Source: Paraphysomonas bandaiensis (Eukaryota; Chrysophyceae). Taken from it: 41,119 nucleotides of DNA. This document shows, one piece after another, positions 9,884 to 20,363 of the stretch. Positions within the stretch are counted from its first letter, which is position 1. Each line of letters starts with the position of its first letter. Under the pieces are notes generated by a model, which did not search any database, was not told where the DNA came from, and saw nothing but the letters and a program-made list of their open reading frames with translations. Where the stretch lies: NCBI GenBank assembly GCA_965644295.1, contig CBFFRP010000061.1, positions 1-41,119 on the forward strand, written 5' to 3'. The translations under genes were made by a program, and so were the position numbers.

Positions 9884-11585
9884 TTGGCATTCGTCGCACA
9901 ATGTAACATGCAGTTTGATAAGCATCAAACCAGAACGACTTTGGAAGTCCAGATGCCGTCAACATCGTCAGTGTCATCTCCCCAATTGTTCGGAATTTCC
10001 TCTCAGACACCGCGTTGAGCTCTGGCGTGTCTCGTGTTGTATGTGACACCCGAGTCCCATATCGCTGCAACAGATACTCTCTTATCTGCTGACTAATAAG
10101 TTCGGATCCTCCATCGGCATGATACTCCACTATACGGTTCCACCCCTCGTACTTCACTAAGTGGACCTCGCACAAGTGTCGTAGACATTTGAACACCTCC
10201 TCTCCGCTTCGAGTCCTCAATCCATATTCCCATATCATCTTTGTTGCTAAGTCCGTAAATAGGAGCACGTACTTATACCCTTGTCTGGATTCACAATTGA
10301 GGTAGACTGAGATGTCCGCTGTCACTCGTTCCAGAAACCTGACTGCGCTTAGCTCTTCGTTGTCCCGTGATTTGAACGAATGCCTGGTTATCTTCGCCTT
10401 GGCACACCATTTACACAGGGGTTTCTTGCAACTCTTCTCCTTTGCCTTCGAAAGGTGATGTCGTTGTAGTCCTGATCCTCTGAATAACATGTGTCGGTGA
10501 GCTTCTATTAACTTCGATTTCGAGACATGTCCAGTACGCTCATGTAAGCGATCCAACGCATCTTGTCCTGTATTATCCGACAAATTTACCTCCTCCATCT
10601 GATTGCACATAGACACATTTGGCAGATTTAACACCTCCATCAAGTCCACATACGGCATTCCTCCATGCTCATCGTACTCTCCAGTCAACACCTCGTTTCC
10701 AGAGTCCAATTCCACGATTTTAGGCTTTCGAAGCAGTTGTAATCCGTATCCCATTGATCTCAGCATTCCTCCTGACACAATGTTCTTCACCGCTTCTTCA
10801 CTAACTCTGATGTCTCTCCATTCCCCGAATGTACCAGCTCCCTGTGTCTCCAATTGAGAACCCTTTCTAGTTAGTTGGATTGCCCCAAACTCAGGAGTAA
10901 ATGACTCCAGTGCAATTTTATCCTTTACTATAAACAGTCTTTTACTTGCACAACTGTCCAGATATACACGAGGTTCTTCCGACGTATCCACCGATAGCAA
11001 AACCTCTTCTCCAAACATATTCGCTTCATCATCCGACGACTCTCCGTCGTTGACGTATTTCTTCCATTCTGTCTCGAATTTCCTGTTCGATTTTCGAGGA
11101 TTCTCATTATCCGGGTTTTTTATGTTCTTCCGTTTTTTCGACTTGCACTGTCGGGCTTTGTGACTAAAATCTCCACAGATATGACAACCAGTATAATCCT
11201 TTGATCCTGGCTGCTGCACACTCTTCGAAGCCTTTTCCTTTGTCTTCCCTTTTCTTTTGAACTTATCCATTTTTCTTTGTCGTTCCTTAGCATAACAATT
11301 CGCTGCTACATGTCCCTTCTTCCGACAAAATGAACAAACCACTGGCTCCTTCGACGCTGTAAAATTGATCTCTTCAGACTTGTCTCCCTTTAGTTTCTTC
11401 AGCTGCGTCATAGCCTCGTCATACTCTTCACAAGCCTCTTTCACCGAATCAAATGTAGTTGTTGCTTTAGGCATCATCGCTACCGACATCCATAAATCAT
11501 GTAATTCCTCTATCTGCAGCGCTGCTTTTATCTTTGCTAATTTACTTGCCTCTGTCTGCGGTTGTCTTAGTATATAGAATCTTCA
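9884..11585 (-). pseudogene. Copia gag-protease-integrase, first half (5' truncated)
   Basis: This is the N-terminal half of the Copia polyprotein completed at 237-1952. It shows two CCHC zinc knuckles in a row (CSFCRKKGHVAANC and CHICGDFSHKARQC), a protease signature in the variant form LDSCAS, a gag-pre-integrase segment (LHERTGHVSKSKL), and the integrase core with acids in TADIS, YHADGGSEL and SERKFR. It stops at RRMP, where the Gypsy LTR begins. The open frame continues upstream of the first ATG (11489) with gag-like helical sequence until an in-frame stop at 11583-11585. No gag N-terminus or 5' LTR is recognisable to the right, so the 5' end is lost. Confidence 0.9.
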
Positions 11586-11958
11586 GATCTCAACAGTGAC
11601 TGCAATATGAACTTTGTACATGTCAACTAACGTTCATCTTTATATATTACTTCAAACTGTCATATAGTGCCATGAAACAAGATTATTTTTTCAACAGAAT
11701 CGATATCTATCTACCTGACTTTCATATTCTCATCAACCCCTGTTGAAATATATATACGTGATGGGGACCTCACTATGACAGTAATAAATAGAGCTTATGT
11801 TTACGCTTACGCTTATTTCTCTGGCGGCCCTGCACGGAATCGTAGAATGTCATATACGTACGAGATTTCCACTATGGGCATCATCAAGTAGAACGAGATA
11901 AGCAGATAAGCAGCCTCGAATATACTCATACAAAAAGGTTTAAAAACTTTGCATGTCG
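11586..11958. other. Non-coding stretch
   Basis: I see no gene here. It is AT-rich and contains a short tandem run of cgctta units around 11800-11815. It marks the lost 5' end of the Copia element. Confidence 0.5.
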
Positions 11959-13714
11959 TTATAGTTGTCGTGGTAGTAGTTTACTAATGTCCTCCTCTGC
12001 TGCTCCGATCTCGTTCATCTCTATGGCTTTGGAGACTAGTGCGTTCATAATACACGACCATTTACTCCAATTTACCCGGTCAGTTTTAGATAAATCGAAG
12101 CCTTTGATTCTTCTGTAGGGAAAGTTACTTTTATGAGGCTCTCGCCCCCACCATAGATCCCACAACAGCCCTCTATAATGGAAATAAATGATGGCGCCCC
12201 CCCCAAAAGTGGAATAGAGCATTCTCTCGTGATGTGGATTGCTCTTCTTGTGTAGGAATTCACTCTGCATTTTGTGATGTATATCTTGTTCTAATTTCTG
12301 CTAGAAGTGTAAAATTATCTATAACATAATGCTTCCGGTAAAGTAGTATTCATTTCTTTCATATCACTAGACAAGTTTCAACAACGAAAAGCGATTAGCT
12401 AGATTCACATAGGGTTTTACACCAGTTGTGATGAGAAGCAGGTAGAATATCTTTCCATTCTTCAACTGATACTGCCGGACCATTAGTGTCATCGAAATGA
12501 GGTGGAAGGATAGCAAAGTCAGAATCACTGCTTGATATACCTGTAGCTGCCCTGCCAACAAATTGATCTCCACCTACTCCTTCAAATATGTATCGACTCT
12601 GAACGGGTCCTAAACTCTATCCAACTCGCAACCATATACTAATAGCAGGACCACCAGGGCAATTAGCTAAGGCCGTTGCCACACCTTTCCTGAACAATTG
12701 TGTCCCTATCTTATGTCTATAGATAAAATGGCTTCAGTAAAAGTTTTAAGAACTTTTGATAACCATTTTTCAAAACGGTCTTGAGAACTTCTTGGGTTCC
12801 CAAAGAGACGCCTATCAGAGCCTTCACAATGAGAGCCTTGAGTAAATACCCATACTGATAATGCCAAAATGGGACATATTATAGGGTGCTTTGGATTTGC
12901 GTATATATGACGCGGAAATCGATTGTTTCCTTCTTGGTTATTTTTCTGTTTGCCAATATAAATAGGTCATTGCATCCTCCCAAGATATGTTGTGATCGTA
13001 CAGTATATGTGCAACAGTTACAGATCTTGCTATCAAATTCCAGCATAGCAATAAATAGGACAAACAAAATGTATGTAGTCCAAAGTCATGATCTTGCTTA
13101 TAGCAGCTTTCTCTGCAAGAAATATACACCCTTTCATGGTCATTGCAGCCTTGTCTTCCCGTGAAGGTAACAAGCCACGCTGCTAAAGGTCAGCAACCTT
13201 TCTCTTGAATCCCTCGAGAGTTTCTTTAAACATACTCTCTATATCCGGTGAAGGGGTCATTCTCTTCTCCGTGTACATATTTTAAAGAGCACTTCGATGT
13301 CCATTAACGTGTGCAAACGAGTAATATTGTGGAGAGTCATAGTACAGACCAGTGCGACTGTCGATATTAAGAAGCACATGAGCCATGAACTTTTCCATTA
13401 CAACACGTCAGGTATTGGAAGTATTGGTGATACTTATCTCTTTCCAAGCATGCAGGGTAATTCTCATCAAGACAATGCGAAAATGCCTTGATCCTATCTG
13501 CATACTGCCTGCGGGTACTATCCGTTAACCGCATAGTATATATTACAGTATATTTTTGACTGGTCCTGCCTACAGGACACTCCCCGCATAGACAAGTCTC
13601 AATTGCACCATTTATTTTCTCATAGAACACTCGTGCATTGACTTCTGGTACCAATTTAGCGCTTATATTGCAAATTATTAAGTGAGATAATCCTTCGATA
13701 TTATAGTCTGTCAT
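11959..13714 (-). pseudogene. Eukaryotic tyrosine recombinase (Crypton-like) pseudogene
   Basis: Scattered minus-strand frames, in the right order, spell a tyrosine recombinase. An N-terminal DNA-binding segment (TRRQYADRIKAFSHCL, about 13471-13515) comes first. A core segment with WNLIARS (about 13030), giving the first catalytic arginine, follows. Then come NPKHPIICPILALSVW (about 12860-12890), LFRKGVATA (about 12674-12697) with the second arginine, and a likely nucleophile tyrosine in SRYIFEG followed by GGDQFVGRAATG (about 12540-12603). The C-terminal tail continues to 11959. Several stops and frameshifts separate the parts, so it is dead. This layout matches the tyrosine recombinases of Crypton-type DNA transposons known in protists, algae and fungi. 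The family call rests on remembered motifs. Confidence 0.65.
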
Positions 13715-14437
13715 TAATCTTCGATTTTTTTATAATAAAAAGTTGAATTTTCGCAATAAAAATGCCGTTTTTTAACAAATTCTCAGTGTCAAAAGGTGTT
13801 TTTTTTTCAATTAATTAAAGAACGCTGGAGTCAATTATATATATATTTAATTGATACGCGTCCCTGGCCGCAACCCATGCTGACCCTCTCACTAACATCT
13901 CCACTCTGCAATTCGTTCAAAGAAATATAACTGACCGCATAATTATCATCATCTGTGCAATCTTATCAAACTTCTGATTATTAGTATGAGCTACACTACT
14001 TAGGGTTATTAGCTTGGGTTTTTCATGTATGTTGGGAATTACAGTAATTATGCTGAAGCACTACGCATTCTGGGGTACATAACATGATACTTTTCTACCA
14101 TTTGTCATTCTGTGCATACTTTGCCATGCATAATGCTATCCTAAAGGTCACCTGCACGAGCAACTTTTCTGAACATAACACCGACCACACTCAAAGGCAC
14201 AAACACTTCCTTATCTTGCATGCTTGGAATTGAAACTCGAACCCTATCCTGGTCTTCTCTAATGTTCATTTCATCTAATTTTTTCCCATATACGATGTGT
14301 AACTAATTAAGGTCAATATTCATTATAGCCATACATTTCATTGCGACTATTTTTTGCCCTGTAAACCATCTGTAAATCAATACTCCGCAATGTAAACGAC
14401 TGTATAGTCCACTGTATAAGTCAACCACACAAACATT
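13715..14437. other. Intergenic region between recombinase remnant and LMBR1 gene
   Basis: This stretch holds no clear gene. A short minus-strand open stretch near 14145-14290 (containing REDQDRVRVS and QDKEVFVPLS) looks protein-like but is only about 46 residues long. It may be a fragment of the recombinase remnant or an unrelated relic. A run of AT repeats lies at 13836-13850. Confidence 0.4.
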
Positions 14438-17400
14438 TTATTTCATATTTAGCAGAGTATAATCTCTCCACTCGTTAAGTCCATCCACCCATCTGCAGAT
14501 AGGAAACCCTTAAAAGTCTTACAAGTACTTAAAATCCTTACCTTAGCCCATCTTCGTGTGATATGGCCTTCAGTTTGTAGTTCCTCTCTTGTGTTTCAAT
14601 GTTGAATCTTGATGAATCTATGCTCCCTCCCTGTCAAATGCATAAATCTCAGATACAATTGCTTAATACTCACGCACTTACCTCGTTGGGTATATCCACT
14701 GAGAGGATTTGCTTAAGATCTATCGTTACAGATGGTTTCTCATCGGGTCTGACAAAGCGATGTCAAAAGAATATACGGCAACACTGCACACACCTGTCAG
14801 AGCTATAGTATGCCAGCTCAGCAGTGGCGGGCAAAATTCTAAAGTAACGGCGCTGCCATTGAGAAACTATGCTCCCGTGCTTCTTTTTCTCAAGCCAGCC
14901 CTCCAGTGGATCCGGTTTCTTAAACAGTTCATCCGAACTGGTAACGCGCACAGGAGGCAGAACTTTGTCTTGTGGTAAAAGTGAACTGCTCTCATTATAG
15001 CTGGAGACTTGTCCTATACTATCCGGTACAGCTGTAGCAATAAGGGGGTTCATAGTGGGACTGATCGGGCTGGATTTGGGCACACCTAAAACAGCCTCCT
15101 CATCTTCAACGCAGAGGTCGCTGATATCCAGGTGATCCGCCTCATCGTAAAGTGATTCTACGTACAGTCAAACAACCACTTACAAACATAGTGGATAAAA
15201 TACGCAGCACACATCACACCCACCATGCTCTGCAGCATATGCCTTCCACTCCTCAAGTCCGGTTATCCATATTGCTGCATCCTCGTCTGTCTGAAATCTT
15301 AGCTTGATCTCGCCATCTACGAGCTCTATGTTGACTCTATTGTTGTCTTTGCCTTCCAGATGCAGGAACGAAGTCACATCTCGAAGGTCAAGTCTCTCGT
15401 CCATCTCCTTCTCCAGCCCAGCATCCCGATAGAAGTATAAAGTTCCCGGCTCCTCAGCGACCATGTACCGGCGTTGCCAAGCACCAACACTAAGCCCTCT
15501 AGTTTTGCTTTCCTTCCGTTCACCCCATCCCTTCAAAACTGTCAATGATTATCACACAACCCTATACATCATGTTCTGTAGCTCTTACTGTTTGGCACAA
15601 CGTCTTCCTCCTCGTTATCAGCTAGCTCCAGGTCCTGTAACTCCTCCGATCCATCATACTCTGCAATTTCTGTTATGATACTTCATTGATATACGCATGA
15701 TCCACCTCTTCGCCGCCAGAAGCGGAGTGAACTGAAAAGTGACTTCACAGGCACTGGTAGTGCTGCCACGACAGAGGCGACACCTCCCTTTGCTGTCTCA
15801 ATGCGAGCCTTGAGAGAAGCACGCCGTGCAGAACGCTCCATAAGCCGCTTGTGTCTTGCAAGTTGACGGCGCCCCTCTCTCAGCTGATCCTCAGTGAGGA
15901 TCTCTGAGCCGAATTGAAACTTTTCTAATTTAAGAAATACCAACACACGGTTGATAGTGTTGGTTGCAACAAGGACAGATATGCAAAATATGATAATGGG
16001 GAAGACTGAGTTAAAACTGTCGCCTACGGTAGTCATCTAGTCAGCATAAATCCCTGCTACACTACATTGCGTCACAACGTACTCACCAACAACCGGAATA
16101 ACCTGGATCTGGTAAAAGCGCGCAAAAGCAGTCAGTTTGGTAGATCCATCCATTCCTTCAGTCCACACTCCAGTCTTTGTTCCATTTTCAAAAATCCATC
16201 CAAGGTAGAAGAAGCAGAGAGGGGCAGCGAACTTAGCACATACCCTAGCGTTAACTGAAAGTGAATTGGGGGCAGTTTTCTGTCCCGGCAACAGCTCCAT
16301 CATATCAGCAATTCGCATCTGAAATATCGACCACTGCACATATATAGAGACAATGAGATATTCACGAGAGGCAGCGAGATATCCGTACCATGGCAACGTA
16401 TGTGGTGTACACAAGAGTAAGCAATACGAACAAACAGATCCACGCCCCAGTGGCATCGTTATCGTGCACGGCATGATAGTACACACTGATCACTCTAGCA
16501 ACATTCGGCATGGTACCAAGTATACCCAAGTAGGAGAAAACAGATAGGCACGATGCCATTACCGCCCCTGCCCGATACAACAGGGGCTTGTATTTCACCT
16601 CCCACATATACTCAGCCTCAGACGACTCGGCTGTGAAAGACCACTGAATGCGACGCACTCCGTCTTCTCGACACATCGCAGCAATAATGTCTTCGTACCT
16701 GTATGCACTCACTTTGGCTTCTTCAACTTTGCCTTGGGCCATGACGAAGGCATTATTGAGGTAGTATAGCCTTCCGCGGAGCTTGGCAAGGGAATTGATT
16801 GTTACCTTATTGTTGGAATCCACGGCGACCTTCCCTAAAGTCGACGAGGAGAATCCGTGCGGACATTCTAAAAAAAGAAAGAAATTGACGTCACAACATA
16901 GCGCAAAAAATCAGCGATGTAAAAAATAAAATAATGCAGGAACATATAGCCCTCAACTCACCTTTGACCAGAGTATTCACTGCACCATTTATATCTGGGT
17001 CAGACAAAGCTTCCACCTGTACACACCGACATACAACATTCGCCATGAAAATTAGGCAGAGTTTTGACGTACAAAATATATCGCACCGCTTCTTGAGTCT
17101 TGAGGACGTCAGCAACCGCCATCCCCATGTTTATATTGGCCTCACCAAGGGCTTTGTATCTGTAAGCTGCTTTTTGTTCCATGCGATTGAGTTCTCGGCG
17201 AAGATCTCCCTTCTCCCAAAGGTGTATCGGGAAGGCCACAAGGCCATACCCCATAAATACCATCAGTATTATCAAATAGCAGGTGTTGCTGATGAGTACT
17301 ATAGTCAACAGCAGCGCCTCTCCATCAGGCTTCACCACTCTCTCACCAACTAATACACCAAAAAAAATCGCCCCAAAGACGACACCCGCGATAGTCTGCA

Positions 17401-18013
17401 ACCCTAGCGTCCTGCATGTAGCATATAACCTATTCCACACCGTAAATTGGCCTGAAGTGGCAAACAAGTATATTAAATACAATATGATTCTTTCGTTATA
17501 ACATAGGGGTACAGACATCAGACCTTCTCGTAGGTACTGCTCCTGTACAATCATCAGGAACCCTCCTAGGATGGAGGCCGGAAGAAAAAAACACGTGTAC
17601 ATTGTAACGAGAGCTGCGAACCAGTGACATAAGTGATGATATTGGACAATGTCAAGCCATACTTGAGCTGTTTTCATCATAATTTTCACTCAAGCGATGA
17701 GATCTTCGGCTAATTACAGTAAGGGAAACTGGTAATGTAGAGGTGAGATAGAATCCACTTCATAAGCATTATATTACCATCCAAGGGTACAATGAGTAGC
17801 AGACCGATTGAGCAGAAATACGCAAGAAATATGGATACATACTGCAACAGTACAGTGTTACAAAGCAACTGGTAGACATATTTTATATCATCTTACAGAG
17901 TGCCAGGGGAAATTTTTGGGGTTGGCATAGAGCCGTATAATATAGATAACAAAAACAACTAAGAATACCCATAGTAATGTTAAATAGGCGGGAACGTTCA
18001 CTTCTTCTGCCAT
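14438..18013 (-). CDS. LMBR1-domain multipass membrane protein with two C-terminal PH domains (13 exons)
   Basis: I assembled thirteen exons with GT-AG introns that all keep frame: 18013-17897, 17841-17778, 17667-17087, 17016-16962, 16867-16389, 16333-16087, 16023-15706, 15669-15589, 15538-15224, 15157-14794, 14748-14682, 14630-14542, 14492-14438. They predict 943 residues. Exons 1-7 give an LMBR1/LMBD2-like region: an N-terminal membrane segment after MAEEVNVPAY, the family word LLLIVPLD, several more hydrophobic spans, and MGYGLVAFPIHLW. Exon 8 is acidic. Exon 9 is a PH domain (about 648-752, WQRRYMV, WITGLEEW). Exons 10-13 form a second PH domain (about 837-936, GWLEKKKHG, WQRRYF, WVDGLNEW). 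A membrane protein with lipid-binding PH domains facing the cytosol is inferred. The donor of intron 3 (GTGCGA) and the 36-bp intron 7 are the least certain joins. Confidence 0.85.
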
Positions 18014-18642
18014 GAGGTAACACAGTTATCAAATCGTGGCTTTCAAAGAGCCGTTTCAGAGTTAATTCAATTTGTATATCAAAACTATAACACCTGTGAT
18101 ACTTGGCTAGCACAATTAAAAGCTCATCATCTTAGACGAAGGGCTGTGTGTAAACAGTTTGCATGGAAGAGCTCAAACAGTCAAACATACTATAAACTAA
18201 CAATCTCAGCCAAAGCACATGTGAACACATCGCTCTAATAGTACAGAGTATACTGGTATACTCCATCGGACTACAGTTCGATCATGTGTTTGAAAGTACA
18301 GCAGAGTGTGTACAGTACTCTGTATGTACGAGTATGTACAGTGCTTTGTATGTAAAATAAATGACCACTGTTTTTTCCGCCTCCACAGTTTCCATATACA
18401 GTATATACCATACTTTATTGGTACAGTATATCCATGAATATGTGCTGTATATACTGTACATATATATACAGCAGTACCAAGAAATAGTCGGTTATTTGCT
18501 TGAACTCCATGAATTGTAGAAACAGATTGTGGAACGCATTTTATTCTCTATGTCCGCACGACGATACTTGATAGAGATTGACTTTGATTTATTGTCTGAT
18601 CTTTTTTAGTGAAGGGAGCTCCTTAGTGAGTCAACTATTCCA
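18014..18642. promoter_or_regulatory. Divergent intergenic region between the LMBR1-PH and ankyrin genes
   Basis: The two host genes start head to head about 630 bp apart, so both promoters should lie here. From about 18238 to 18480 the DNA is packed with imperfect palindromes built on tgtacagta, gtatac and tatatacag, for example agtatactggtatact near 18247. No known regulatory element could be assigned. The first part (18014-18230) shows nothing recognisable. Confidence 0.45.
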
Positions 18643-19899
18643 ATGAAGCGTAGTGCCTCGACAGCAACTCAACTCAAGCCAAAACCATTAGCCCCGACAG
18701 AATGGTTCTGTCACTGTTGCATGGCCAGGAATCACCACACACAACATGAATGTCGCGTTTGTGGGAGGCCAGATACGTATGCCCTGGCTCCACATCTTCC
18801 CCTTCATGACATCGGTAGAGTAGTTTTACGACCGTGTCAAATAGGCACACTCTTACCTGAGCATCATATTCATGATTACAACGAAATGAAGTGGACGGCG
18901 CTACATTCCTGTGCTGCAATAGGTAATATATCTCTCGTGACAGAGCTTCTGGATCGTGGAAGTGAAGTTGAAGCTGCAACTGAAGAAGGATTCACCCCTT
19001 TGCATTTAGCGGCTCACTCTGGCTCCATTGAAGTAGTAAGCATTCTCGTTGTACGCAAGGTGAATATTAATGCTCAAACCTTTTTTGAGAAGAATACGCC
19101 TCTCCACATCGCTGTACAGGAAGGTTGGAGGGCGGTCAGCCAATATCTGATTGATATGGGGGCGGATGTAAATATTGTGAACGCAGTTGGTAGAGCCCCA
19201 ATGCACATTGCCGCTGCCACCGGAAGAGTAGATATTGGACGTTATCTTCTAAAAAATAAGGCAAACTTTACTTTGCTCGACTACCAGGGATGGACTCCGC
19301 AGCAGGTAGCTGAGTACCACAATCACTTTGAATTTCAAGAGTTGATGATGCGTGCTGCATTGAAAGACAGCCAGCACAGTATTACAGAAATCGTTAAAGG
19401 TGAATGGGACACAGTTCTTTGGAATCAAGTTGTACGAAGTCGAAGAGAACGGGAAGATGCTTTAGTCAAAGACCAACAGGCTTACGGAATAGCGCATTCT
19501 GTTATTCCTCGATTGCAAAACGACATATCACCGTCGTGGAGTACGAACGACAAGCAGCAACTTCCTTCTGAAATGAATGTGACTAACGTGTCTATTACTC
19601 GACCTCAAAACTCTTCACCTCCTCACGATTCTCCTAAAGGGCACTCTTACTCTGAAGGAAATAGCTTACACTCCTCTCGATCCAGTAGAACTCGTGTTCC
19701 TAGGCTGGACAAGAGTTATGATACGCCTTTGGTAGCCCCACCCCCAGTCCTTTCACCGCTGAGCACAGGATCAGTGACGTCTATTCACACAAGTAACTCA
19801 CAAGGAGGGACAGTACTGTCGTCCCTATCAGGCACAGGATATAGCATTGTCACATCAAAGCACGCAGCAGCCGCACACAGAAGTATGTGTAAGAGCTAA
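18643..19899 (+). CDS. RanBP2-type zinc finger and ankyrin repeat protein
   Basis: An intronless ORF of 418 residues. Residues 21-40 form a RanBP2-type zinc finger, W-x-C-x2-C-x10-C-x2-C (W21, C23, C26, C37, C40), a fold known to bind ubiquitin or RNA. Residues about 82-245 hold five ankyrin repeats with the usual TPLHLAA and LLDRG type words (TALHSCAAIG, TPLHLAAHSG, TPLHIAVQEG, APMHIAAATG, TPQQVAEYHN). Residues about 280-418 are rich in Ser, Pro and Thr and look disordered. The protein is probably an adaptor. Codon usage and the clean frame mark it as a real host gene. No signal peptide or membrane span is seen. The first ATG is used; an in-frame upstream extension was not checked. Confidence 0.85.
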   Translation: MKRSASTATQLKPKPLAPTEWFCHCCMARNHHTQHECRVCGRPDTYALAPHLPLHDIGRVVLRPCQIGTLLPEHHIHDYNEMKWTALHSCAAIGNISLVTELLDRGSEVEAATEEGFTPLHLAAHSGSIEVVSILVVRKVNINAQTFFEKNTPLHIAVQEGWRAVSQYLIDMGADVNIVNAVGRAPMHIAAATGRVDIGRYLLKNKANFTLLDYQGWTPQQVAEYHNHFEFQELMMRAALKDSQHSITEIVKGEWDTVLWNQVVRSRREREDALVKDQQAYGIAHSVIPRLQNDISPSWSTNDKQQLPSEMNVTNVSITRPQNSSPPHDSPKGHSYSEGNSLHSSRSSRTRVPRLDKSYDTPLVAPPPVLSPLSTGSVTSIHTSNSQGGTVLSSLSGTGYSIVTSKHAAAAHRSMCKS

Positions 19900-20363
19900 G
19901 TATGGTGTGTCTTCCGCTGCATTTTATTCACACTATTGTCATTTGTTCGTGTAACAGCACTGACGTTATGTTGTTCCATACGTAGTGGGTTTATATAGTA
20001 GTAGTTGCGATGGGTTCGTCATTCATATTACGTTATTCAATATACAACGCAAAGAGTTCAACCTCATGATTGTGCTGTGCCATCCCTGTTGTGTACCTAC
20101 AACCTACAGCAATATATGCATTGCTCATTGCTTATGTGTGTTAACGCAACTTATAATATATTCCTCTTTACTTTGTGCAAACTTTCGGTTAACAACTTGC
20201 GAAGTATTTTCGAGAACTAAAGGAGTCTAATATATATTGCTCCGTGGAATTAAAATTTCGACTTGGGCGAAAAGCCAGGGTTTTAAAATTTGGACAAGGG
20301 ACGATACTCCTTATCCTTAGGTTAATTGTCGGTTATCTTCATGATGCTGAAAACCTAATATAT
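19900..20363. other. 3' flank of the ankyrin gene
   Basis: Nothing beyond the likely 3' untranslated region is recognised. The stretch is AT-rich and has no open frame with protein-like composition. Confidence 0.4.

Noticed and set aside
18674-18979. Minus-strand open frame opposite the ankyrin gene
   Set aside because: A shadow of the strongly coding plus-strand frame with clear domains.
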